A stretch of DNA of 64,000 bases, taken from positions 109,161,908 through 109,225,907 of the forward strand of contig OX352763.1 of the NCBI GenBank assembly GCA_947095585.1. The letters run 5' to 3'. The position numbers were made by a program, and so were the translations under genes. The stretch comes from Nephrocerus scutellatus. Taxonomy: Eukaryota; Arthropoda; Insecta; Diptera; Pipunculidae. The notes beneath the pieces were generated by a model. It searched no databases and was not told the origin of the DNA. It worked only from the letters and a program-made list of their open reading frames with translations. This document shows, in pieces, positions 55,146-64,000 of this stretch. How positions within the stretch are numbered: the first letter of the stretch is position 1; each line of letters opens with the position of its first letter.

Positions 55146-55412
55146 TGGTTGTTGTTAGTCAATTCTCTATCTGTCTACAACATTAATGTCAAAGCACAAT
55201 GACATTTGATGCCATTTGCAAAAATTTTGCAAAAAGGCAAGCAATGAATTTGCAAGATCCTGTCCAAAGAAAGCCCCTGTTTGACTGTAATCAAGAGCGC
55301 AGATGGTGACTGCTGCAGAATCCCTGGATCTCTTCACTTACACACATTTTCCTACCAGTAGTTATCAATGAGTAGATAATTTGGAGATGATGCATGCTGA
55401 GCATCAAGTCCC

Positions 55413-56340
55413 TTGTGGTGTAGTGGACAATATCATAACCTGGTAAAAGTTGCTTGCTCTTCTAAGAAGTTTTTCGGCCTACAAGTCTTCCGGCCTGGAT
55501 GGTATACAGCCGATTATGCTACACAAGACACAGGAGCTGTCGAGTTCCGGGCTAATGATGATTTTCATAAGCTGTATTCTACTAAACTATGTCCCCAAAG
55601 CTGTAGAAGAGTTCGGGTGGATTCCTTCCTTCTTACGCAATGGATCCATGCTCGGTAGAAGGATTACACATTTCATCATTGACAGCTGAAATATTACCAA
55701 ACTAGTCTACGGAGAGTTAATTTCTCCTGTGGCTGTGGCTATTGGTTATTAATAAAATGCTACTAAAACTTGAGGAGGATAGGACGAAGGTGGTTGCGTA
55801 CGCAGATGACGTGATATCAGTCCAGCACCTTTTCGTAATCCGCGATGTTATTGAAAGGGCCCTGGATAAATTCAGTGCCACAACCTGTCGCCTAAATCTA
55901 AAATACCTTTGCCTTTGTCCTTCCAAACTCAATCGGGAAAGACTCAGCGCCAAATATCTCGGAATAATCATGGAAAGGAAGCTTAGCAAAAGGCTAACAT
56001 AGAGAACAGGGATAAGACATTGTGAGTGGATCTTTAAAGCCAGCAGTAAAAATGAGAAATGCGAAAGTGGGCAGCCAAACTGCTAAGTTGGGTATACGGC
56101 ACAACAACTTCTGCAGAAGTTGCAAAGATGAAAATGAGTAAGAAACTTTCTCTGCAGTTATCCGGCAGGGTCAAGACACCTCACTTTAGGTAAAACATTT
56201 GTTGGCAAGACCAGCGAGGTTCACCACTCTACCTACCTCCTATCCACGGCGATTGGTTATATGCACCGAAAGGACCCCAAAGATCGTCAACCCAGCAACC
56301 GGCCTGGAGTTGCTACAACAACAACTCTACCTACCTACCA
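55413..56340 (+). mobile_element. LOA/R1-like LINE, RT fragment
   Basis: The pre-core segment LLALLRSFSAYKSSGLDGIQ then PIMLHKTQELSSSGLMMIFI (55450-55600) matches the SFSPYKSPGPDGI region. After deletion of the middle core, MVINKMLLKLEEDRTKVVAY and ADDVISVQHL (55742-55830) carry the YADD box, then ERALDKFSATTCRLNLKYLC, and LSAKYLGIIMERKLS (55940-55985). The same motifs occur in 1-757. A following part (55990-56340) is decayed; ACAACAACTCTACCTACCTA sits at about 56318-56337. Confidence 0.8.
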
Positions 56341-57355
56341 ACTTTTCCTTTTAGGCTCCAAATTGCCTGAACAACACCAAACAACGTAATTTTTTGGTGT
56401 ACCTTAATTTTTTGGGTTTTCTGAGTCATTTCAATACTTAGCTTTTTGAGCTTGTAATTGTAGTTTCTAAAACTTAGTTTTATCCCCCCACGACTGTTTA
56501 TTGCTTCAAATACAAACTAAAAAATAATTTACATTCCATTCGCTGCTGTTGTCATCAATCTGAGTACTGGTTTTCCGCTCACCACAGACCGCATCGTACA
56601 ATGCAGCTACAGCGTTGTTGAAATTGTTGCTGTTATTGGTAACAACCTCACCTAACCCATCAAAGTCACAAGGTGATCTGTCACAGCAGCACGACAACCT
56701 GTTCGCACATTTTCAACTGGTTATCTTGAATCGATAATTGGTTTTTGAGTGCACACTGCACAATGATATTGCTCGCCTGCTGGTTGGTTGGGTGGATGAC
56801 TGCACGCCGGCGCGCACGCGATCGCTCATTATAATCTAAAATTGGCAACCTGAATGCGGGAGCTTTAAGATAATAAAAACAAAGCTACCACCATCGTACT
56901 TGTCTGGTGCTTGAGGCGGTTTTGTTGTTGTGATTATTAAATCACCGGCGCATACTACAGGTACATATAAAGAGCGCGAATAGATTATTCCATGATCAAC
57001 ATTATTATTGTTAACTACTACTATACCCGCCATATTGGCAATATCGGTCAAAATCGCTTACAAATTTACGATCGACCGCGACCGCACATAAAATTACTGA
57101 ACTATTATGGCAGATACACTGTCTGTGTCGCATCACTCCACACTCATATATGGTCACATTCTTTTGGGTTGTTGTAATATTGATGACGGAATGTTGTAGT
57201 TGAAGATTTTCCTGAACATAAACTGGAAATATTGAAAGTGAGTTACAGGTTTCAGTGAATGTGAATGTCTTTTTAATTAACAGAAAGTATTTTTTTTTTA
57301 TTGATTTCTTGATATTGATGAGAATATAAAAGACTGGTAGCTGTAGTATTACAAA
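56341..57355. other. No gene recognised
   Basis: About 1 kb. Less AT-rich than average, with GCACGCCGGCGCGCACGCGA near 56801-56820. No coding remnant was identified. Confidence 0.3.
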
Positions 57356-57359
57356 AGGC

Positions 57360-59840
57360 TATAACATTGGAAGTTATCCAAGAAACACTAGCACATCATC
57401 AGCAGTCAATCAAATTAGGAATTTTCCCAGAAACACAAACAACGACATCAGCCCTAGCCTGGGGTCACTAATCTCACACTCTGAGAAGTTGGAGTTGTTG
57501 CTTATTGGCGCGAGCCCAATAACCTCGCCCGTAAAAAACTTTATCACGGAACCCAAAATCAGCTTGGAACCCACCGTTATTGGCTTTAAAGCAGTAAATG
57601 AACGGCTATGCATCCTTCGCATGCGGAGCAGGTTTAAAAACATACGCCACATAAACCCACACCACAAAGCCACCTGGTTATCTCCTGATGAAGCCATTCG
57701 CAACTTGACCGCCGCAACAATCAGATCCTGATAACGATACGAACGTACCGAGGTGCCAACGTCGACCAGGACCACTAACTTTTTGGCATGAAGCTCCGAG
57801 CGCGGATCGCATCATCAGATTCGAGTCAACACGTCGCCCGCAACGAAGAGACCAGAAACAACTACGATAAAGCGATAGGACTCGCCCTAAATGCAGGGAG
57901 AGTAAGTCCTGGGGCTGAGAAATGGACACATCTTAAAAATACTGTCATTTGTATTGCTGACTCCATCTTAGGCAGTAGTCGTAGAGATTGGAAAGACTGA
58001 TTTGATGACGAATGTAAGCTAGCGACTGAACGTAAGAATGTTGCGTACTGAGCAATGCATCAATCTCATAAAACGCGGACACCCGAAGATGAATATAAAG
58101 AGCTCAGAAGAAACGAAAAAACAGTTCATCAGCGAAAGTAAGCAGCCTGGGAGAAGAATCTCGTTTGTGAAATAAAACAGTACGGAGAGCGAGGACCGCA
58201 CCAGGCGCGGAAGTTCTACCAAAAAGTCCGCGGTATGACGCAATATACACCGCGTTGCACATACTGCAAGGACAAAGAGGGTAATCCGATCGCCGATCTC
58301 AAAGGCATCTTAGAGCGATGGGAAGAGCACTTTCATGAGTTGCTAAATGGCCAGCTAACTGAGGAATTGGAGGCTCCACCAATGACCGAAGGCCACACTA
58401 TGCTGCCTCCACCAAACATAGACGGAGTTAGCAGAGCGATAAATCGGCTAAAAAATAATAATGCCCTGGGATCAGATGGAATCCCAGCGGAACTGATTAA
58501 AGTAGGAGGTCCCACATTACACCAAGCAATTCATGAACTAATAGTGTAAGTATGGGAGGAAGGAACGATGCCAGAAGATTGGAGAAGAGGCATCCTGTGC
58601 CCCATGCATAAGAAAGGAGATATCACAACATGCAGCAATTATCGTGGTATAGGTACCGCGCATAAGATTTTCTTCTCATTCTTTCAAGACAGGATAGCCC
58701 CATACGCTAGTCATCACTGGTCCATACCAGTGTGGCTTCATCACTGACAAATCAACAACTGATCAGATTTACAGTCTAGAGTTTCAAAACTAACTACGCC
58801 ATATTTTTATAGACTTTAAAGCCACCAGATAGCCAGAGTAGAACTTTATAAAGCCAGCATCCCAAATAAACTGACACGCCAAGCCAAGTAAAAATATCCG
58901 GATCACTATCATGCCCATTCAACATGTTTAACGGGCTCCGCAAGGGGATCGATTGACATGCGTCCTCTTCAACCTGGCGTTGGACTCTGTCGTAACGGCG
59001 AAAGGAACAATCCTCTATAGTTTCATTCAGATATTAGCTTAAGCAGACGACATCGACATCGTTGGTAGAAACCATATCGAGCGGTCGGCTCGAAATCTGG
59101 GGTTGCACATAAATGAAAGCAAAACAACGTACAAGGTGGCCCAGTCTGTGAGTAGAAGATCCAACATTGGTCCTGCATTTATAATAGTGGAGCGTGAATT
59201 TGAAGTAGTGCAATCCTTTAACTAACTTCGGTCAACTGTAGCAACCGATAACAGCATGGAACCAGAAATACGCGTACGGTTGCTCATAGCCAACAAAGCC
59301 TACTTTGGTCTGTCAAGACTCTTCAAATCTAGGACTTTAATTATAATATCCAAGCTGCTGGTGTATAAGACAATGGTCATACCAGTACTTACATATGGAT
59401 CCGTGACTTGGGTGCTTAGCAAAAAGCATTCTGACCTCTTAGCCGCGTTCGAGAGAAAAGTCTTACGGAGAATTGTTGGCCCCGTATGTGAGGAAGGACG
59501 ATTCCGGACACTCTACAACGATGATATCTACGTTATCGTGATGTCGACATCGTGAAGAGAATTAAGCTCGGTAGGTAGATCCAGTTGGCAGGACACCTAG
59601 CTCGCAATAGAGGAAAGTCCTTAACGATAGGATTTACGGAAGAGGACAGCGAGGCCTACGCTAGAAGAATGCCGTAAACCAGGACGCCCAGAGTTTAGGG
59701 ATGCTTAACTGGATGACATCGGCTTGAACTCAGGACCGGTGGAGAGATTTTTTTGCGGGTGGCCAGGACCGGACACAGGTTTGAGAGCCAAATATGAGGA
59801 ACCGGCAAGCAGACTGGAGCACAATCAATGATTGGAAAGA
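57360..59840 (+). mobile_element. RTE/CFDP2-like LINE, longest copy, all domains represented
   Basis: EN start PETQTTTSALAW (57427-57462). IGFKAVNERLCILRMRSRFK is at 57590-57650, then a jump to HKATWLSPDEAIRNL, so the NAK region is deleted. Linker: NNYDKAIGLALNAGRVSPGA (57860-57920). The RT N-terminus spans 58235-58549 with LERWEEHFHELLNGQLTEEL, INRLKNNNALGSDGIPAELI and PEDWRRGILCPMHKKGD to 58620. RAPQGDRLTCVLFNLALDSV lies at about 58927-58986, and A-stop-ADDIDIVGR at about 59035-59070 (stop in place of the Tyr). LLIANKAYFGLSRLFKSR (59280-59335), VLTYGSVTWVLSKKH, AAFERKVLRRIVGPV and EEGRFRTLYNDDIY follow to 59535. The 3' tail ends near 59840. It is dead but covers the full architecture. Confidence 0.9.
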
Positions 59841-60929
59841 CTGATGCTGATGGACTGATGCTTAGATCAGCAATTTTCGATAAATGACAAACCGTAACGT
59901 TCCATCGATTGATATTCCGGATATAAGTGCGGAGAAAAGTGAGCTTATAAATAGCAGGTTAGAGATTATCTGTCAAAAAAAAACTTACTCGTACTACATT
60001 CATACTTAATAGGAACCTAGCTGCGATGTGTGAATGGTCTTGTCTTAAGAGTCTTTAGAATCGCCAAAGAGAATGAATTATTGATTTTTTTCACGGATTG
60101 TCATACTATACTTTAACTGACATAAATTATTTACCAACAAATTTGTTTCCTTGCAGATTGCAATCAATCCCATCACAGATATTGCGTGTGATCTTCCAAA
60201 ATCCACGAGTTAATTACTTATTAGCCGTCATCGCCGGGTAACTGCAACTACAGATCATTGCAATAAATTACCCGTAAGCATGTCCGTCTGAGTACAAAAC
60301 GCTCATTGTGTAAAGTGATTCTAAATTAATTGTCAATTCTACTCCGACTTTCTTAACCTCGAAGTGCAAGGGTCATGACAAATACAATTTTACATCATTT
60401 AACAATAACGTCGCAAATTTGTCTGATTTCTGACTTTGCCGCACTCCGTCGTCAGCATATTGTGCCGGTTGGTGGGTGCTCAAAGTTGTCATCGTATTGG
60501 CGTGCTCGTAAGTGGAAACCTATTTGTTCGCCAAATAAAAAAAAAATAAAAAAACGAATTGAGAAACAAAACTTGACGGAGCGGAGTGTCTAGAGTCTAG
60601 CTGCCGGACTTTATTCTAAGAGCGGCAGTTTGCACAATTATTTATGTACTTGGAATGAAAGCATTCAATGCAATGCAAAGCAAAACAGAACCCCATCGCC
60701 CGCCACCAAGTTATTCCATTATGGCTATGTGCAACATGCAATTACACAAATGGAAGAATTTAAGAAGTCGACAAACGGCATCTAAGATGCTAGGAACACA
60801 CTCACACACGGACACAGAACCAGAACAACCAACAACGTAAAAAAGAACGAAATTGGCAAAACCTACTGAAACGGATGGAGCACAAATTGTACGCAGGGCG
60901 ATGATGTTGGAATCGGCTTTATTGTCGTT
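59841..60929. other. No gene recognised
   Basis: AT-rich DNA. TTTGTTTCCTTGCAG at about 60143-60157 looks like a fly splice acceptor, but no convincing exon follows. GCAAAGCAAAACAG and (CA)n-like ACACACTCACACACGGACAC (about 60798-60817) are minor features. Confidence 0.3.
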
Positions 60930-61480
60930 CATACTACCATGCTATATACACCCGCAGTGACTCATGTGGCTTTCTATTCGTCTTCTTCGTCGTCGTCGTC
61001 GCCGACACCACAGCAACGCAGCTTAGCTTCCATTCCGTCCGTATTTCGATACGGTAGAACTCAGCCGTGTTAAGTGAACATTTACGAGTACGTCTCTTGT
61101 GTGATATGCGCCAGATTTTGCAGCAGCTTTGGAACTGTTGTGCCGCTCCTTAGAGATTCGTGCGTCGAGCTTTGAGAGGGAGTCTATGTATACTGAAGCA
61201 TAAGCGTAAATGCGTTTTCTTGTGTTGTTGTCAACGCGCACCGCTTTACACCACAACAACAACGACAGCCTTCGGTCGGCCGGACGACCAGACCACCCGC
61301 TTGCCTGCCCGCCCGCTTGCTTGTTGTTATCAAACGAGCAGATTTTCTTTCGGTTGCAATTGCAGTTGAGTTTGTTCGCCGCCCGCCCTTCTCGAATTTT
61401 TTCCAAAGTGCGAATAGAAAGTCCTTGAATTGCATGTTCAACAAAGGTGCCAGCAGCGTTTGATGGCTCTAGTTGTTCTG
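60930..61480. other. GC-richer island; possible promoter-proximal or 5' leader DNA
   Basis: Less AT-rich than its flanks. CGTCTTCTTCGTCGTCGTCG (60981-61000), CAACAACAACGACAGC, and GGTCGGCCGGACGACCAG (about 61273-61292). Overlapping frames on both strands (127 codons minus, 61023-61406; 72 codons plus) all lack known motifs. ACTCAGCCGTGTTAAGTG at about 61060-61077 resembles an initiator-type start. Fly promoter and 5' UTR DNA often looks like this, but no coding exon was found. Regulatory role is inference only. Confidence 0.2.
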
Positions 61481-62150
61481 TTCTGTTGTGTGCTGTATGT
61501 GTGTATGTGTGCTTCTACATCGTCTGAATATTTTTATCGCTCTTTTCAAAGACGCGTCCTTAATTTCTATTTGGATATGTGTGCGCTGGTGTAGCGCCAT
61601 AAAGGGACAAAGGGATATGTCATCGTGTTCCAGTTTTTAGCTTAGCCTGGCAATATCTCTTATTTTATAGCTCATGTCACATGTAAATTACTGCAAAACG
61701 ACATACACATACATTTCTGTGACACAACGATGATATTTTAGTGAGAAGGACTGAGCTCTGGGTAATTGTAGCTGACATCTGTCAAAGTGACAATGAAGCA
61801 GTAAGTGCGACAAAGCACTCATTTGTCATTTTCTAATGGATCAGAGTGTAGAAGGGTGTTCCAAGCTATCACATCAGAGTCTTGGAATGAGGGACAACTG
61901 TGCAAACGAGAGAAAATAACTTTTATTAGGATGAACTACTGTTTAACAACACAATACATTCATTCTAAGTATGTAATACCTTAGAACAACATTATATCTT
62001 CACGCAACGAGTTGTCCCCGTCTATATTTTCAAGAGTCGAATTCACAATTTGATGATTGTACTTTGGTACTCGTAAAGTTTTAAGTATAAGTCCCAAAAA
62101 CGATAACTCTTTGTTTTGTCTCCGAAATTCTTTCTCATTTGCAAACACCT
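61481..62150. other. No gene recognised
   Basis: No identifiable coding or repeat content beyond a short GTGTATGTGTGTATGTGTGT-like tract near 61492-61512. Confidence 0.25.
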
Positions 62151-62154
62151 TGAC

Positions 62155-62640
62155 AGCCAAACCATTTTAAGACCACCTAAGAACCCTTCAAGACCCCTCT
62201 TAAAACCTTCTCAAGACCCTGTACGTGATTCCATTCGAAACCCTCCGAAGATCTCAGTCAAGGCCCTCTCAAACCCCCTAAAGATTCCCCCAAGACCCCA
62301 ACAAAACTCTTTTAAGACCCTATTCAAGACCCTGTAAAACCTTCATAAACCGCACTCAAGATTCCCATAAGACCCCCGTCAAGACCCTCTCAAACCACCA
62401 CCTAGAACACCACAAGAACAACTAAAAGATCCCGTAAACCGCCCTCAAGAGCCATCTCAAGACTCCCTGAAGAATACGTTACGTCCCCTTTTGAGACCCC
62501 ACTCTAGACCCTCTCAAACTATGCTCAAAACTCCCAAGAAACCCTCTAAAGATCATCTAAAAACTACCACCACACCGCCCTCAAAAGCCCCTCAAGACCA
62601 CCCTTAAGACAGACCTTCAAGAACCCCCTCTTTGTGCACT
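62155..62640 (+). repeat. Degenerate ~11-13-bp array of CAAGACCCTCT type
   Basis: Nearly 500 bp of phased but imperfect units: TCAAGACCCTGT (62213), TCAAGGCCCTCTCAAACCCC (62259), CAAGACCCCAACAAAACTC, TCAAGACCCTGTAAAACC, TCAAGACCCTCTCAAACCAC (62379), TCTAGACCCTCTCAAACT (62501), TCAAGACCACCCTTAAGAC. The plus strand is strongly A and C biased, poor in G and T. A 73-codon frame (62116-62337) only translates the repeat into PRP-like low complexity and is not proposed as a gene. Confidence 0.8.
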
Positions 62641-62654
62641 AATTATTAACTGGA

Positions 62655-62876
62655 ACGGTCGACTTCCCAGCACTATTGCAAATGATTTCCCTTCACATTA
62701 AACCACGTTACCTTAGGTCTGTACAGCTCTTTTATCTCCCTCACCACCGCACCAACTACGGCCATTTTGAACCAATCTCCAGAATGTTGGGTCTGGCCAA
62801 CAATGCACAGAACATCGTTGACTTTCATTCCAGTATATCCTCCCTTAGAAGCTGTCTCTATACATCCTCTTGACCT
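62655..62876 (+). mobile_element. Jockey/CR1-like LINE, C-terminal end
   Basis: Plus frame 62676-62873 encodes HIKPRYLRSVQLFYLPHHRT, NYGHFEPISRMLGLANNAQN and IVDFHSSISSLRSCLY, then a stop. TxYGxxEPIxRxxxxxN is the common C-terminal motif of jockey/CR1-like ORF2 proteins. The next sequence, CTCTCTCTCTCTCTCTG (62877-62892) and AAGTAGTAGTATTAAGTAGT (to about 62913), is probably its 3' UTR. 5' parts are missing. Confidence 0.75.
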
Positions 62877-62892
62877 CTCTCTCTCTCTCTGT
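62877..62892 (+). repeat. (CT)n microsatellite
   Basis: About eight CT repeats directly after the LINE stop codon. Confidence 0.9.
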
Positions 62893-62949
62893 TAAGTAGT
62901 AGTATTAAGTAGTCTAAGTTTAGTTTAAGTTGGATTTGGACTGATTTCG

Positions 62950-63540
62950 TATTTATATGCATACTTCAATTGAGACGGCTATCGAGATGAATGCTTAAGC
63001 ATTTAAAGTCCGAGTTTTGTGGGATGGCGAGACCGTTGATTTTGACTCTAGCTACTTTTCCTTTCCTTAGGGTAAATGTAATGAAAGTGCATTTGCTTTC
63101 GTTTACCTTAATTCTCCAAGTTTCCAGCCATTTTTCTTGGTCGTAGACATGATTTTGAAGGCGTTGAGATGTTATGTTCGGTCTCTATAAGAGCTGATAA
63201 TTGCTGTATCGTCCGCAATAGTTGAGATGTGTGTAAAGTGGTGAGTTGGCAAATCAGCAGTATATATTAAGTACAAAAACGGACCCAAGATACTCTCTTG
63301 TGGGACCCCGACTTCGATGTTGAATAGATGGAACCTATAGTGCTTTTATTTCATGCGAAATTAGCGAATTCAAAGGTAACTTTTTAGAATGCCGTGTTTG
63401 TTTTGAGGAGGCATTTGCCTACTTTTGTATAACAGTCCCCTGTGCCATTCCTTATCGAAGGCTTGGGCAATATTAGTAAACAAAGCTGAACAATATTGTT
63501 TATCTTCGTAGGTGTGTGCTATACGAACCACCGGTTGCAC
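62950..63540 (-). mobile_element. Jockey-like LINE RT fragment
   Basis: Minus strand: RIAHTYEDKQYCSALFTNIA with QAFDKEWHRGLLYKSRQMPP (63400-63535), where canonical jockey has VAQAFDRVWHxGLLYKL. QNKHGILKSYL follows. After a shift, GVPQESILGPFLYLIYTADL at about 63255-63314 is the RT box. HHFTHISTIADDTAIISSYR (63180-63245) carries the ADD catalytic box. Later frames give KKNGWKLGELRLTKANALSL (about 63080-63140). It is a continuous, lightly decayed RT core. Confidence 0.85.
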
Positions 63541-64000
63541 AGTAGTAGAGCTCTTTGATGTAACTCTATTCACCGATGGATCTAAGATGAGTAATGGAGT
63601 CTGTGCTGGAGTTTACTCTGAAAACCCTAACCTTTCAAGGTCCTACAAGCTATCTAACTCTGCTAGTATCTTTCAGGCGGATATCTTAGCGATAAGAGAG
63701 GGTTGCAGGGCCCTATGTCACAATACCGCAATAGCGGGCAAGGTTGGCAGCCAATCTGCTATTAAAGCTATTATTGCGACCAGCAACAATTCCTAGCTCG
63801 TCAGGCAGTGACAGGACGAACTGGCTTCCTTGCGACTCTTCGTTTAGGCAAACTTAGTATTCCCTTCTTTTCTGGCCTGAAGAAGCTTTCAGAGTACGGC
63901 ATCACAGATCTGATATCGTACCTTAACGCTACAGGTTCGATATAAATACATACAACACTTTTTCGTTGCATTGGGTCTCCTGAGGTCTGTGGCAGCAAAA
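63540..64000 (+). mobile_element. LOA/R1-like LINE, RNase H domain, runs off the window
   Basis: Plus frame LFDVTLFTDGSKMSNGVCAG (63549-63608) has the first RNase H Asp (TDGSKM), as at 33480-33530. NSASIFQADILAIREGCRAL (63657-63716) has the Glu (QADILAIREG). The following GSQSAIKAIIATSNNS should hold the second Asp (SDSQAAIKAL) but has GSQ. A stop at 63794 ends the frame. A shifted frame RQAVTGRTGFLATLRLGKLS follows to the edge. It abuts the oppositely oriented jockey RT at about 63540. Confidence 0.75.

Noticed and set aside
60143..60157. Splice acceptor of a host exon
   Set aside because: The polypyrimidine-CAG is good, but no open frame with recognisable content or donor follows.
62116..62337. 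A proline-rich 73-codon gene
   Set aside because: It only translates the AAGACCC repeat; the frame is not maintained across the rest of the array.
1..64000. tRNA or rRNA genes
   Set aside because: I looked for conserved A-box/B-box style sequence and for rDNA-like blocks by eye and saw none; a proper scan could still find tRNA-derived SINEs.

Overview
The window looks like a repeat-packed, gene-poor stretch of an insect genome, most likely a fly. I cannot name the species; a tephritid-type fruit fly is a guess from the style of its LINE and mariner families. The DNA is AT-rich, coding remnants lie on both strands, and I found no intact host gene, rRNA, tRNA, operon or prokaryotic signal. Nearly every recognisable coding stretch is a broken transposable element.

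Four groups of elements account for most of it. (1) A LOA/R1-like LINE with RNase H and a C-terminal Cys/His motif: 1-757(-), 8537-9106(+), 33240-34010(-), 36600-37835(+), 55413-56340(+), 63540-64000(+). (2) RTE/CFDP2-like LINEs with endonuclease and RT: 20677-21030(-), 32119-33230(+), 40490-41660(+), 50286-52680(-), 57360-59840(+), plus several 3' tails. (3) Jockey/CR1-like LINEs: 797-1210(+), 3844-4407(+), 10200-10960(+), 46400-46712(+), 49900-50290(+), 62655-62876(+), 62950-63540(-). (4) Mariner-like transposons: 14190-14400(-), 15966-17530(+), 17531-18500(+), 27540-28240(-), 37836-38490(-), 40040-40335(-), 54519-55145(-). One solo LTR (2806-3224) and one possible LTR (4755-5480) are also present.

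The most unusual signal is that pieces of transposon reading frames have been amplified into tandem arrays. A 36-bp (12-codon) unit from the mariner transposase is repeated about 18 times at 16493-17170 inside a mariner copy. A 114-bp (38-codon) unit from the RT domain of an RTE-like LINE is repeated about seven times at 51175-51870 inside that LINE. A 455-bp block carrying the RT motif GIRQGCILSPLLF is duplicated in tandem at 32119-33028. Six further clusters of short-period repeats (12130-13150, 20130-20640, 24000-24890, 27360-30050, 35700-36585, 45745-47640) look like non-coding satellite, yet their units repeatedly encode one degenerate RT box, GxPQGxxLGPLLF. In all, about 30 copies of this box are visible outside proper LINE bodies.

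Other repeats are a satellite of three ~54-bp subunits (162-bp period, 7130-9932, with a degenerate part at 3640-4725) that received two LINE insertions, an apparently identical 1055-bp tandem duplication (41532-43641), a decayed CAAGACCCTCT-like array (62155-62640), and several microsatellites. The remaining sequence, notably 10961-12120, 18501-20100, 21086-23780, 30050-31500, 38491-40040, 44101-45740, 47641-49370, 52681-54500, 56341-57350 and 59841-62150, shows nothing I can name. The less repetitive islands at 21950-22770 and 60930-61480 could be regulatory or promoter-proximal, but this is weakly supported.
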